30,370 nucleotides of DNA from the NCBI GenBank assembly GCA_900540935.1, contig UQHW01000025.1, positions 1-30,370 of the forward strand. Reading direction: 5' to 3'. Below are positions 1-7,287 of the stretch, one piece after another. The DNA is from an uncultured Collinsella sp. GTDB lineage: Bacteria; Actinomycetota; Coriobacteriia; Coriobacteriales; Coriobacteriaceae. A model generated the notes under the pieces. That model was not told the origin of the DNA. It did not search any database and saw nothing but the letters and a program-made list of their open reading frames with translations. Position 1 is the first letter of the stretch. The number at the start of each line of letters is the position of its first letter. The position numbers and the translations under genes were made by a program.

Positions 1-16
1 TCCGCACATGTGCGGA
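1..16. repeat. Perfect 16-bp palindrome at left edge
   Basis: TCCGCACATGTGCGGA is a perfect palindrome on the first base of the window. It could be an operator half of the upstream region or the end of a larger hairpin cut by the window edge. A GGGAGG followed by ATG at 37-39 opens only an eight-codon frame ending at 63, which I do not call as a gene. Nothing else is recognisable in bases 17-80. Confidence 0.4.
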
Positions 17-81
17 TGAATGTGGGAGGTGTTCGGATGAAGTCGATAATCAAGGCAAATTAATCAATCGACAGACGGTGG

Positions 82-109
82 TTTACATCTGTCACGTTAG
101 TACTAAGAT
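82..109 (+). promoter_or_regulatory. Candidate sigma70-type promoter for the flavodoxin gene
   Basis: TTTACA at 82-87 and TAAGAT at 104-109 are separated by 16 bp, close to the housekeeping consensus. They lie in a locally AT-rich stretch about 60 bp before the start codon. This is a by-eye match only. Confidence 0.4.
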
Positions 110-168
110 ATTCATCTAATAAATTGCATTAGTGGCTTTAGTTTTGGGGGATACGAGGCAACGTGACT

Positions 169-720
169 ATGACGTGCTCTTTGGTGGTTAACAGCAAGAG
201 CGGTAATACCAGGATGGTTTCGGGCGCGATCAAGCGCGCTCTGCAGGCTGCGGGTGTTGAGTTTGTCCATGCCGCGGCGTTGAGCGACGATGCGGATGCA
301 GATCAGGTTGCGCTCGAGGCGCAGGGCGCCTGCGCGGCCGACACGGTGCTCGTCGGTTTTTGGTGCGACAAGGGCGCGTGCACGCCTTCGGTCGCGGCGT
401 TGCTCTCCGCCTTGCACGGCAAGCGCGTCTTCCTGTTTGGCACCTGCGGTTTTGGGGCCGACCAGAGCTATTACCAGCAGATTATTGATCGCGTGACTTC
501 CAATTTGGCTGGGGATGCCGAGCTTGCGGGCTGGGCGATGTGCCAGGGCAAGATGGGTCCCGCGGTCAAGCAGCGCTACGAGGCCATGCTCGAGCAAGAT
601 CCCGACAACGCCCGATTTAAGATGCTGCTCGACAACTGGGTTGCCGCGAAGGACCATCCCACCAAGGAAGATCTGGACAACATGGCTGCAGCCGCCAAAA
701 AGGCCGTTTTGGGCGAGTAG
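169..720 (+). CDS. Flavodoxin family protein
   Basis: Small cytosolic protein of about 183 residues with a flavodoxin-like fold, expected to bind FMN and pass electrons to a partner reductase. The phosphate-binding loop is visible at the N-terminus (SLVVNSKSGNT, residues 4-14), followed by the aromatic-rich GFWCDKG loop and an LFGTCGFG strand-turn typical of short flavodoxins found in gut anaerobes. The C-terminal third is a charged helical tail. GTG at 163 and ATG at 169 are both possible; GAGG at 155-158 is 4 bp from the GTG and 10 bp from the ATG, and I take the ATG. The gene stands alone, with a promoter-like sequence upstream and a strong terminator downstream. The resemblance includes the BilS-type flavodoxins associated with bilirubin reductase, but no bilR is nearby, so the partner is unknown. 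Confidence 0.85.
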   Translation: MTCSLVVNSKSGNTRMVSGAIKRALQAAGVEFVHAAALSDDADADQVALEAQGACAADTVLVGFWCDKGACTPSVAALLSALHGKRVFLFGTCGFGADQSYYQQIIDRVTSNLAGDAELAGWAMCQGKMGPAVKQRYEAMLEQDPDNARFKMLLDNWVAAKDHPTKEDLDNMAAAAKKAVLGE

Positions 721-762
721 CTTCGTCGTTCGCGGTCCTTCGTGCAAAACAATACAAATGTG

Positions 763-790
763 AAAGCCTCGAAATTCTCGAGGCTTTTTT
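763..790 (+). terminator. Rho-independent terminator after the flavodoxin gene
   Basis: AAGCCTCGA and TCGAGGCTT form a 9-bp stem around a short AATTC loop, followed directly by a run of T. It sits about 45 bp after the stop codon and closes this single-gene unit. Confidence 0.85.
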
Positions 791-902
791 CTTGACACTC
801 ATAGGCGCAACCGTGGCAAGCGTTTGGGGTGACATTTTCCATCACCCCGATGACGAGACCGTCCCGGACGACACACTCGCATGCGTTCGCTGGATGTATG
901 CA

Positions 903-1109
903 GAGTGGGACGCACTTTCCGAATGGATGGGGTTTCGGAAAGTGCGTCCAGGAATTTGCCTTTGGAGTGGGATGCAGTTTCCGGTTGAGGGCTCTGGCGG
1001 AAAATGCGACCCGGAATTTGCGATCGGAGTGGGATGGAGTTTCCCAACGGAGCCACAAGCGGAAACTGCATCCCGCTCCGGACGTGAATTCTGGGACACG
1101 GTTTCCGGA
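903..1109. repeat. 62-bp tandem repeat of hairpin units, about 3.3 copies
   Basis: The anchor TGGGA recurs at 906, 968, 1030 and 1092, and the anchor CGGAAA at 936, 998 and 1060, giving an exact 62-bp period. Each unit is itself an inverted repeat. In unit 1, 906-922 pairs with 935-950. In unit 3, GGAGTGGGATGGAGTTTCC (1026-1044) pairs with 1061-1079 with two non-Watson-Crick positions. Unit 2 has diverged more, and the fourth copy is truncated at about 1109. No continuous reading frame tracks the period, so it is structural DNA or RNA. Together with the neighbouring hairpins it fills most of the 620-bp gap between the flavodoxin and LtaS-like genes. Confidence 0.8.
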
Positions 1110-1114
1110 TGCAA

Positions 1115-1137
1115 AAAAGGCCACATGACGTGGCTTT
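1115..1137 (-). terminator. Terminator hairpin, minus-strand orientation
   Basis: Read on the minus strand, GCCACGTCATGTGGC is followed by a run of six T. It would stop any transcript running left out of the LtaS-like gene that escapes the nearer hairpin at 1245-1267. Confidence 0.65.
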
Positions 1138-1193
1138 CGACTTATATATGTTTAGCGGATACCCCCATGACAAGCCGCGTTCCAACAACAAGG

Positions 1194-1323
1194 CGTCTGT
1201 CCGGGCGGAGGCATATAAGGTTCATCGCGAGTTCCGCACGCAAAGGGGGCCACTTAATGTGGCCCCCGTCTTGCGCAGGACTGTCCGAGCAGGGAACCTT
1301 ATATGCCTCCGCCCGGACAGACG
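1194..1323. repeat. 130-bp element with perfect 30-bp inverted repeat ends
   Basis: Bases 1194-1223 and 1294-1323 are exact reverse complements over 30 bp. They enclose 70 bp whose centre is a second hairpin (GGGGGCCAC and GTGGCCCCC, 1245-1267). The outer arm ends 20 bp behind the stop codon of the minus-strand LtaS-like gene, so the inner hairpin with its short T tract could terminate that transcript. The arms are much longer than a terminator needs. A MITE-like element or an invertible segment are alternatives. No coding capacity. Confidence 0.85.
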
Positions 1324-1343
1324 TTTCAGTTATGAGTGACCCG

Positions 1344-3659
1344 CTACTTGATCTTGGTTGTACCTGGCGCCAGGTTGGGGTCGGTTTCGTTGGCCTCGGT
1401 CTGGAAGTGCTCGGTGTAGACGTTCTTGCCGTCGCGGAACATCTCGTAGTACTGCATCTTGGCGTAATCCTCGCGCGCCTTGGTGGCGGCTGCGGCAGCG
1501 GCGTCGTCGCCGGTGACGTTGGAGGAGAGCGCCCAGCGCAGGCTGGCGTCCTCGTAGCCGACCGAGTTGATGGCGGGCAGCGACTCGCGCAGCGTCATGT
1601 GCGCTTTCTGGTAGTCGGTCAGCGGTGCGCCGATCAGCTGCATCAGCTGGGTGGACAGGTAGTTGGTGGACAGGTCGTCGACCTTGCTCGTCTGGTCGCA
1701 ACCGGCAACGTCGTAGTTAGCCCAGATGATGTAGTCCGTCTGCCACAAGCGCTCTTGATGCGTGGCGTCGTCCTCGTCGGTAAACCACTTGTCGTTGAAC
1801 TTGGACGGGAAGAACGGCTGGTGGTCGCCCCAGAACACCACGACCACCTTACGGTCGAGCTTGCTCAGGGCGTTGAGGAAGTAGCGCAGCGCCTGGTCGG
1901 ACTGCTCGATGCACGAGACATACTCGTCGACATCGGAGAGCGTGCCGTCCTCGACGGTCTTGGCGTCCAAATCGGTCGTGTCGATATTCAGGTGCATCTG
2001 CTTGTCGACCGGCAGCAGGCCCGTATCGTAGCCCGAGTGGTTCTGCATGGTCACGTCGAAGATAAACTGCGGATCGGCGTTCTGGTCGAGCAGCTCAAGA
2101 ATCTTGTCGTAGGTAGCCTGGTCGGTCACCATCCCGCGCAGGGTATCGGCGCCCTGGAAATCGTTGATGGACAGGAACTGGTCAAAGCCAAAGTCCTTAT
2201 AGACGTTTTCGCGGTTCCAGTTGGTGGCGTGGTTGGGGTGCATGGCCGTGGTGGAATATCCGAGCGACTTGAACTGCTCTGCCAGGTTCCCGGTCGTCTC
2301 CATGTTGTAGATGGTGTACGGATACACGCCCGAGCCCAGGTTGGCCATGGAGTTGCCGGTCATAAACTCAAACTCGGTATTGGCGGTACCGCCGCCGTAG
2401 GCGCTCACATAGAGCTTGCCGCGGCTGAGGCAGTTGGACAGGTTCTTAAAGTACTGCGGGCCCTCGTAGCCGGCGCGCATGTTCTGGTAGATCGAAAGGT
2501 CTGAGAAGGTCTCGTTCATGATGGCGATGACCGTGGGCTTCTCGCTGTCGAACTGCTCCTTTGCGGCGGCGCGCTCGTCGCTCTTGGCCGCGTCGGACTT
2601 GTCGTAGGCCTTGGCGTACTTTTTGAGCGTGGCCTTGGCATCGTCGACGGAGTAGTCGGCGGGTTTGGGCGGCTTGATGGACTGCGCTGCACTAATAAAG
2701 GCGGGCAGGTAGCCCTCGCGCCAGTAGCTCTCGAGCGGGCGCCAGGTATAGACGGTGATGCCGAGGGTGTTGTAGTAGTCGATGAGCGTGACGTGCGCGG
2801 TCACGCCGCCCAGGCACAGCACGGCGACGAGCAGATTGGTGAGCAGCATGCGCTTGGCGTTGGCGGCGCCCTTCTGACGGTGCGGTGCCACAAGGCCGGC
2901 GTACTCGCACAGCAGCATAGCGATGGCGGTAAAGCCCATGGACAGCACGCAGAACAGTGAGATCGAGAAGGTGTAGCCGGTGCCGGCGACCGCGGCGGCG
3001 GTGGAGATGGCCGAAAGGTCGCCCGGCTGGATGGGCATGGATTTAAACGTGATGACGAAGAACTCGGCAATGCCCAGGACAAAGAGGGCAAAGGCCAGGA
3101 CCGCGGGAGCTGCGCCGTGGCGCTGGAACAGGAAGAACAAGCCGATCATGAGCACGGTGATGATGGCCCACTCGAGCAGGATGCACAGGGGGTAGACCCA
3201 GGTAAAGTCGTGGTTGGACGAGACCTCCATGCCCAGCAGCGCAAAGACGCCGGCGAGCAGCAGGCACAGGACGGCGGCGACGAGTGGTTTGCCCACAAAG
3301 GCGCCGCGCAGGCGGGCGAGCTTGCCGGTGGGGGCGGGGGCGTCGGGCTTGGCGAACGCAAAGACGCGCGGGGCGATGCGATCGCGGGCGATGCTGGCCC
3401 AGGCGCATCCGGTGAGGATGGCGTTGGTCAGGATGAGCATCACAAAGGCGAGCGGCTCGTTTTGGGCGACGAGGCCAATGGCGCCCCAAATAGTCAAAAA
3501 GACCTGGAACAGGCCGAAGACGACGCTCCACCCAAGAGCGCTTTTGGCAACGGTGCCCGACTGAGCGCGAATGGCCTTGGCCTCGCGCAAGACAAGGTAG
3601 ACGGTCGCCGCAAGACCGACGAGCGAGATGGCGGCAGCGAACATGCTGAGACTCCTCAC
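1344..3659 (-). CDS. LtaS-type membrane sulfatase-fold phosphoglycerol transferase
   Basis: 771-residue polytopic membrane protein. The first 300 residues hold about seven hydrophobic segments and a KSMPIQPGDLSAI loop typical of the LtaS/MdoB family. An extracellular alkaline-phosphatase-fold domain follows from about residue 373. Against S. aureus LtaS the active-site residues can be placed: E383 (metal, in IAIMNETF), T425 (nucleophile, in GGGTANTEF), W481, H541 (NHSGY), and D612 and H613 (WGDHQ). All are kept, so an active enzyme moving phosphoglycerol from phosphatidylglycerol onto a lipid or glycan acceptor is likely. The acceptor cannot be told. About 95 residues follow the GDH motif region and end in a polar tail. 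GAGGAG lies 7 bp before the ATG. It is single, divergent from the nitroreductase gene. Confidence 0.92.
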   Translation of the reverse strand: MRSLSMFAAAISLVGLAATVYLVLREAKAIRAQSGTVAKSALGWSVVFGLFQVFLTIWGAIGLVAQNEPLAFVMLILTNAILTGCAWASIARDRIAPRVFAFAKPDAPAPTGKLARLRGAFVGKPLVAAVLCLLLAGVFALLGMEVSSNHDFTWVYPLCILLEWAIITVLMIGLFFLFQRHGAAPAVLAFALFVLGIAEFFVITFKSMPIQPGDLSAISTAAAVAGTGYTFSISLFCVLSMGFTAIAMLLCEYAGLVAPHRQKGAANAKRMLLTNLLVAVLCLGGVTAHVTLIDYYNTLGITVYTWRPLESYWREGYLPAFISAAQSIKPPKPADYSVDDAKATLKKYAKAYDKSDAAKSDERAAAKEQFDSEKPTVIAIMNETFSDLSIYQNMRAGYEGPQYFKNLSNCLSRGKLYVSAYGGGTANTEFEFMTGNSMANLGSGVYPYTIYNMETTGNLAEQFKSLGYSTTAMHPNHATNWNRENVYKDFGFDQFLSINDFQGADTLRGMVTDQATYDKILELLDQNADPQFIFDVTMQNHSGYDTGLLPVDKQMHLNIDTTDLDAKTVEDGTLSDVDEYVSCIEQSDQALRYFLNALSKLDRKVVVVFWGDHQPFFPSKFNDKWFTDEDDATHQERLWQTDYIIWANYDVAGCDQTSKVDDLSTNYLSTQLMQLIGAPLTDYQKAHMTLRESLPAINSVGYEDASLRWALSSNVTGDDAAAAAATKAREDYAKMQYYEMFRDGKNVYTEHFQTEANETDPNLAPGTTKIK

Positions 3660-3857
3660 AAACTAAAACGTACGAAAGCGGGGGTTTACCCGATTGTTAC
3701 CAAGATATGCGCTGCAATTGGTGGCTGCGCACAACAACCAGCCATATTAACGCGCACGTGCGGCGGTGTGGCGCAATGTAGTGGCGGCCTGCGCGATAAT
3801 GGACGGGAATTACACGGAAACGTAAAGGCTTCTTAAAGAATTAGCGAGGATGAGGCG

Positions 3858-4733
3858 ATGAACGAGCAGGTTTGTATGACGGGCGCCGAGTACTGCGGCG
3901 GAGCTGTGGGCGTGGACGCGGGCGGCTATCCGGTCGAGACTACGGGCAACGCGGCGCTGGACATCTTGGAACACCGCTCGTCCACGCGTGCTTTCGCGCG
4001 CGATGACAGCGACCGTCCCGTAGCGGTGACCGACGAGCAGCGGGCGGCGATCTTGCATGCGGCGAGCCGCGCACCGTCGGCGGGCGCCATGATGATGTAT
4101 TCCATCGTGAGCATTCGCGAGCAGGCTACGCTGGACCGTCTGGCCGACCTGTGCGACCACCAGCCTATGATCGCCAAGGCGCCCTGGGCACTAATATTTG
4201 TGGTCGACTATGCCAAGTGGATCGATCTGTTTGAGCACGTGGGCTGCTTTGAGCCCGAGTTTGTCGAGCGCACGGGCAAGTCGCCCCGCCGCGCACCGGG
4301 TCTGGGCGACTTTGCCATCGCGGCGCAGGATGCCGTGATCGCTGCGCAAAACGCCGTGGTTGCCGCCGAGGCCCTGGGCCTGGGGAGCTGCTACATCGGC
4401 GATATCGTCGAGAATGCCGAGGAAGTCGCCGAGCAGCTCGATCTGCCGCCCTATACCATGCCGCTATCGATGCTCATCATCGGCACGCCCCGTAAGGAGC
4501 GTCCGGCAATCGCGCATCCCGTGGTGAACCTGGTGCACGAGGAGCGCTACTGCCGCGCGGATGCCGCGACCATGGACGCGCAGGTGGCCGAGATGGACGC
4601 GATGTTCCGTCCGCATGCCCGCGAGGCGGGGGAGCGCGTCGTGGACATCTATACCCGCAAGCACACGAGTCCCTTTATGGCCGAGATGAGCCGCTCCATG
4701 GAGTGGTGGTTCAAAAACTGGCTCGGAAAATGA
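3858..4733 (+). CDS. Nitroreductase family protein (FMN-dependent)
   Basis: 291 residues. After an N-terminal extension of about 33 residues comes the nitroreductase signature HRSSTRAF (residues 39-46), whose arginines and serines normally bind the FMN phosphate. APSAGAMMMYS and then the GLGSCYIGDIVEN segment follow, which in the family contact flavin and form the dimer interface. The expected activity is NAD(P)H-dependent reduction of nitroaromatics, quinones or similar acceptors in the cytosol. The substrate cannot be inferred. The C-terminus has an extra helical tail (SMEWWFKNWLGK) that may swap between subunits. A GAGGATGAGG purine stretch precedes the ATG. It is a single gene, divergent from the LtaS-like gene and followed by a hairpin. 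The 198-bp upstream gap shows no clear promoter by eye. Confidence 0.88.
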   Translation: MNEQVCMTGAEYCGGAVGVDAGGYPVETTGNAALDILEHRSSTRAFARDDSDRPVAVTDEQRAAILHAASRAPSAGAMMMYSIVSIREQATLDRLADLCDHQPMIAKAPWALIFVVDYAKWIDLFEHVGCFEPEFVERTGKSPRRAPGLGDFAIAAQDAVIAAQNAVVAAEALGLGSCYIGDIVENAEEVAEQLDLPPYTMPLSMLIIGTPRKERPAIAHPVVNLVHEERYCRADAATMDAQVAEMDAMFRPHAREAGERVVDIYTRKHTSPFMAEMSRSMEWWFKNWLGK

Positions 4734-4736
4734 CGG

Positions 4737-4767
4737 ATGTGACAAAGGGACAGCCCCTTTGTCACAT
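4737..4767. terminator. Perfect 13-bp hairpin behind the nitroreductase gene
   Basis: ATGTGACAAAGGG (4737-4749) pairs perfectly with 4755-4767 around a 5-base loop. It begins four bases after the stop codon. There is no T run, so termination is uncertain. Its GGGAC core resembles the hairpins at 7221-7260 and 30165-30247, which suggests one family of small intergenic palindromes. Confidence 0.6.
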
Positions 4768-4851
4768 TCCATATCGCCGCGGTGGCCTAAAGGCCGTATA
4801 AATGTTTATCTAGCTGGGAAAACAGTGCCATTCAAACATAGGCCGATTACC

Positions 4852-4857
4852 TATAAT
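4852..4857 (+). promoter_or_regulatory. Candidate -10 element for kup
   Basis: A consensus TATAAT lies 36 bp before the kup start codon; the -35 region is poor (TTCAAA at 4831-4836, only 15 bp away). If it is used, the leader is about 30 nt. That is too short for a c-di-AMP riboswitch of the ydaO type, which often controls Kup genes in Gram-positive bacteria. Confidence 0.45.
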
Positions 4858-4892
4858 TCCTTCGAACATTAAAGTTGGGAGGAAACCGGCTT

Positions 4893-6920
4893 ATGGAACA
4901 GAAGGCCAAGGAGGCAGCCTCGCACGCTGCGATTCCTGTGAGCATTTCGGCGATGCTCGTCACGCTGGGTGTGGTGTACGGCGATATCGGCACCAGCCCT
5001 ATGTATGTAACCAAGGCGCTCGTTGCCGGCAATGGCGGCATCGGAAGCGTGACGGAGGAGTTCGTGCTCGGCGCGCTCTCCCTTGTCGTGTGGACGGTCA
5101 CGCTGCTGACCACCATCAAGTACGTGCTGATCTCGCTGCGTGCCGATAACCATGGTGAGGGCGGCATCTTTGCCCTGTACAGCCTGGTCAAGCGCTGCGG
5201 CAAGTGGCTTATCATCCCCGCCATGCTGGGTGGCGCCGCGCTGCTCGCCGACGGCATCCTGACGCCGGCCGTTACCGTTACCACGGCCATCGAGGGCCTG
5301 CGCACCATCCCGGCGGTCCATGCCGTGCTGGGCGATGACCAGGGCCGCGTCGTCGCCATTACGCTCGCCATCATCATCGCGCTCTTTTTGGTGCAACGCA
5401 TCGGTACGGCCAAGATCGGTCACGCCTTTGGCCCCATCATGACGCTGTGGTTCCTGTTCCTGGGCGGCACGGGTCTGTTTTTTGTCTTCCAGCACCCCGC
5501 CGTGCTGCTGTGCCTCAACCCGGTGCGCGGCATCGCCTTTTTGCTGAGCCCCAACAACCACGCGGGCATCATGATTCTGGGCAGCTGCTTCCTCGCCACC
5601 ACCGGTGCCGAGGCGCTCTACTCCGACATGGGCCACGTCGGCCGCGGCAACATCTACGCCACCTGGCCGTTCGTTAAGTGCTGTCTGCTGCTTTCCTATA
5701 TGGGCCAGGGCGCTTGGCTTATGAACAACGCTGCCAACCCCGAGCTCATGGGCATTGCCGACCTCAACCCGTTCTACCAGATGCTCGCCCCGGGCCTGCG
5801 CCCGTTTGCCGTAGGCCTTTCCACCGTTGCGGCCATCATCGCCTCGCAGGCGCTCATCACCGGCGCATTCTCGCTGGTGTCCGAGGCCAGCCGTCTGGAC
5901 CTTATGCCGCACATGCAGGTCTTCTACCCTGCCGAGACCAAGGGCCAGCTCTACATCCCCATGGTCAACAACGTCATGCTCGTGGGCTGCGTCATCGTGG
6001 TGCTGCTGTTCCAGAACTCGGCGCATATGGAAGCCGCCTACGGCCTTGCCATTACGCTGACTATGATGTGCACCACGCTGCTGCTCTTCTTCTACCTGCA
6101 CGAGGAGCGCAAGCTCAAGGTTGCTCCGTGGATCTTCGCGGCCTTCTTCCTTTTGCTCGAAGGCTTCTTCTTCGTGAGCTCGCTCACCAAGTTCTTCCAC
6201 GGCGGCTACTTCACCATCCTCATGGCTGCACTCATCATGGGCATTATGGTGTGCTGGTACAACGGCACGGCGGTCGAGCAGCGCCAGTTTACGCTGCTGC
6301 CGCTGCGCAGCTACCTGCCGCAGCTCAAGCGCCTGCGCGACGACGACCGTTACGAGCGCATGAGCGACAACGTCGTGTACCTGACCAAGGACACCCATAC
6401 CGACTACATCGACCGCGATATTGTCTACTCGATCTTGGACAAGCATCCCAAGCGTGCCCACGCCTGGTGGTTTGTGAACGTCGAGACCATGGACGAACCG
6501 CATACCTTTGCCTATTCGGTCGAGACGTTCGGCACCGACTACGTGTTCCGCGTGCATCTGTACCTGGGCTACAAGATCAACCAGCGCGTCAATGCCTACC
6601 TGCGTCAGGTTGTTCAGGACCTGGCTGCCACCGGCGAGCTGCCGCCGCAGACGCATGACTACTCGGTCTACAAGGATCCGGGTAACATCGGTACGTTCAA
6701 GTTCGTCCTGATCCGTAAGCTGCTAGCGCCCGAAAGCGATGTGGAGCCCAGCGAGCGCACGGCCATCACGCTCAAGTACATCATCCGCCGCGCCGCCGGC
6801 ACGCCCGCACGTTGGTATGGCCTGGAGAACTCCAACGTGAGCTTTGAGTACGTGCCGCTGTTCACCAAGTTCAAGGCCGTGAATAAGATGCAGCGCCTGG
6901 CTCCCAACGAGCGACCGTAG
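4893..6920 (+). CDS. kup: Kup-family potassium uptake protein
   Basis: 675-residue KUP/HAK/KT transporter, expected to import K+ with H+ across the cytoplasmic membrane. The family hallmark GVVYGDIGTSP is at residues 26-36 in the first membrane segment. About twelve hydrophobic segments run to near residue 460, followed by a cytosolic domain of about 210 residues, so the length matches full Kup proteins. The ATG at 4893 is chosen because GGGAGG lies 10 bp before it; a TTG at 4875 would overlap that site. A small membrane protein gene and a KdpD/KdpE-like two-component system follow on the same strand, which suggests a potassium or osmotic homeostasis block. A terminator-like hairpin at 7221-7260 separates kup from the two-component genes. 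Confidence 0.95.
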   Translation: MEQKAKEAASHAAIPVSISAMLVTLGVVYGDIGTSPMYVTKALVAGNGGIGSVTEEFVLGALSLVVWTVTLLTTIKYVLISLRADNHGEGGIFALYSLVKRCGKWLIIPAMLGGAALLADGILTPAVTVTTAIEGLRTIPAVHAVLGDDQGRVVAITLAIIIALFLVQRIGTAKIGHAFGPIMTLWFLFLGGTGLFFVFQHPAVLLCLNPVRGIAFLLSPNNHAGIMILGSCFLATTGAEALYSDMGHVGRGNIYATWPFVKCCLLLSYMGQGAWLMNNAANPELMGIADLNPFYQMLAPGLRPFAVGLSTVAAIIASQALITGAFSLVSEASRLDLMPHMQVFYPAETKGQLYIPMVNNVMLVGCVIVVLLFQNSAHMEAAYGLAITLTMMCTTLLLFFYLHEERKLKVAPWIFAAFFLLLEGFFFVSSLTKFFHGGYFTILMAALIMGIMVCWYNGTAVEQRQFTLLPLRSYLPQLKRLRDDDRYERMSDNVVYLTKDTHTDYIDRDIVYSILDKHPKRAHAWWFVNVETMDEPHTFAYSVETFGTDYVFRVHLYLGYKINQRVNAYLRQVVQDLAATGELPPQTHDYSVYKDPGNIGTFKFVLIRKLLAPESDVEPSERTAITLKYIIRRAAGTPARWYGLENSNVSFEYVPLFTKFKAVNKMQRLAPNERP

Positions 6921-6980
6921 ACGTCGGCGGCTACACGGAGTTGGCTTTTGATGGATAAGCATGAGGCCGGGGAGGTAAGC

Positions 6981-7175
6981 ATGGATACAAAGGCGCTCGA
7001 TGGCCGTGAGGCGGTGGTCGAAATGGTGCGTGAGGCGCGCGTCGACGCCGCCGAAGATCGGTTCTTTACGAATCGTGCCAACATGGATATGGCCGACCGC
7101 GTGATTTCGATCGTGGTGACGGTGCTTGTCGCGGCGTGCGTGTGCGCACTGCTCGCGCACGTGCTGTTTGTCTAA
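6981..7175 (+). CDS. Small single-pass membrane protein, unknown function
   Basis: About 64 residues. A charged N-terminal half (REAVVEMVREARVDAAEDRF) is followed by one strongly hydrophobic segment (RVISIVVTVLVAACVCALLA) ending four residues before the stop, so the N-terminus would face the cytosol. I recognise no family. I prefer the ATG at 6981, which has GGGGAGG five bases upstream. An ATG at 6951 in the same frame would add ten residues but has only a weak GGAG. It starts 60 bp after kup and ends before a terminator, so it is probably cotranscribed with kup and may be a small partner of the transporter. That role is only inferred from position. Confidence 0.7.
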   Translation: MDTKALDGREAVVEMVREARVDAAEDRFFTNRANMDMADRVISIVVTVLVAACVCALLAHVLFV

Positions 7176-7220
7176 CGACCGCAGGTTGCAAAGGCTTTAC
7201 ACTTGGAACCACCACAAGGG

Positions 7221-7267
7221 AAACCACCACAAAGGTGCCTGTCCCCTTTGTGGTGGTTTTTGTTTTT
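7221..7267 (+). terminator. Terminator between kup block and kdpD-like gene
   Basis: AAACCACCACAAAGG (7221-7235) pairs with CCTTTGTGGTGGTTT (7245-7259) and is followed by TTGTTTTTG. The loop contains GTGCCTGTCC. A partial direct copy of the left arm (ACCACCACAAGGG) lies just upstream at 7208-7220. It should end the kup transcript, so the kinase gene needs read-through or a promoter hidden in this short gap; I see no convincing one. Confidence 0.8.
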
Positions 7268-7287
7268 GAGAGAGGGGCGGGACGCTG

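Noticed and set aside
903..1109. Possible CRISPR array
   Set aside because: Repeats are only 3.3 copies with no unique spacers of constant length between identical repeats. The whole 62-bp unit is repeated and diverged, and no cas gene is present.
792..2504. Long plus-strand open frame of 570 codons
   Set aside because: It runs antisense through the LtaS-like gene, whose active-site residues are all in place on the minus strand. Its translation is low-complexity and it starts inside the hairpin array.
4768..4892. c-di-AMP (ydaO) riboswitch before kup
   Set aside because: A good -10 box lies only 36 bp before the start codon, and the expected conserved riboswitch segments are not seen.
4869..6656. 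Minus-strand open frame of 595 codons opposite kup
   Set aside because: Kup motifs and length are complete on the plus strand, and the opposite frame is charged low-complexity sequence.
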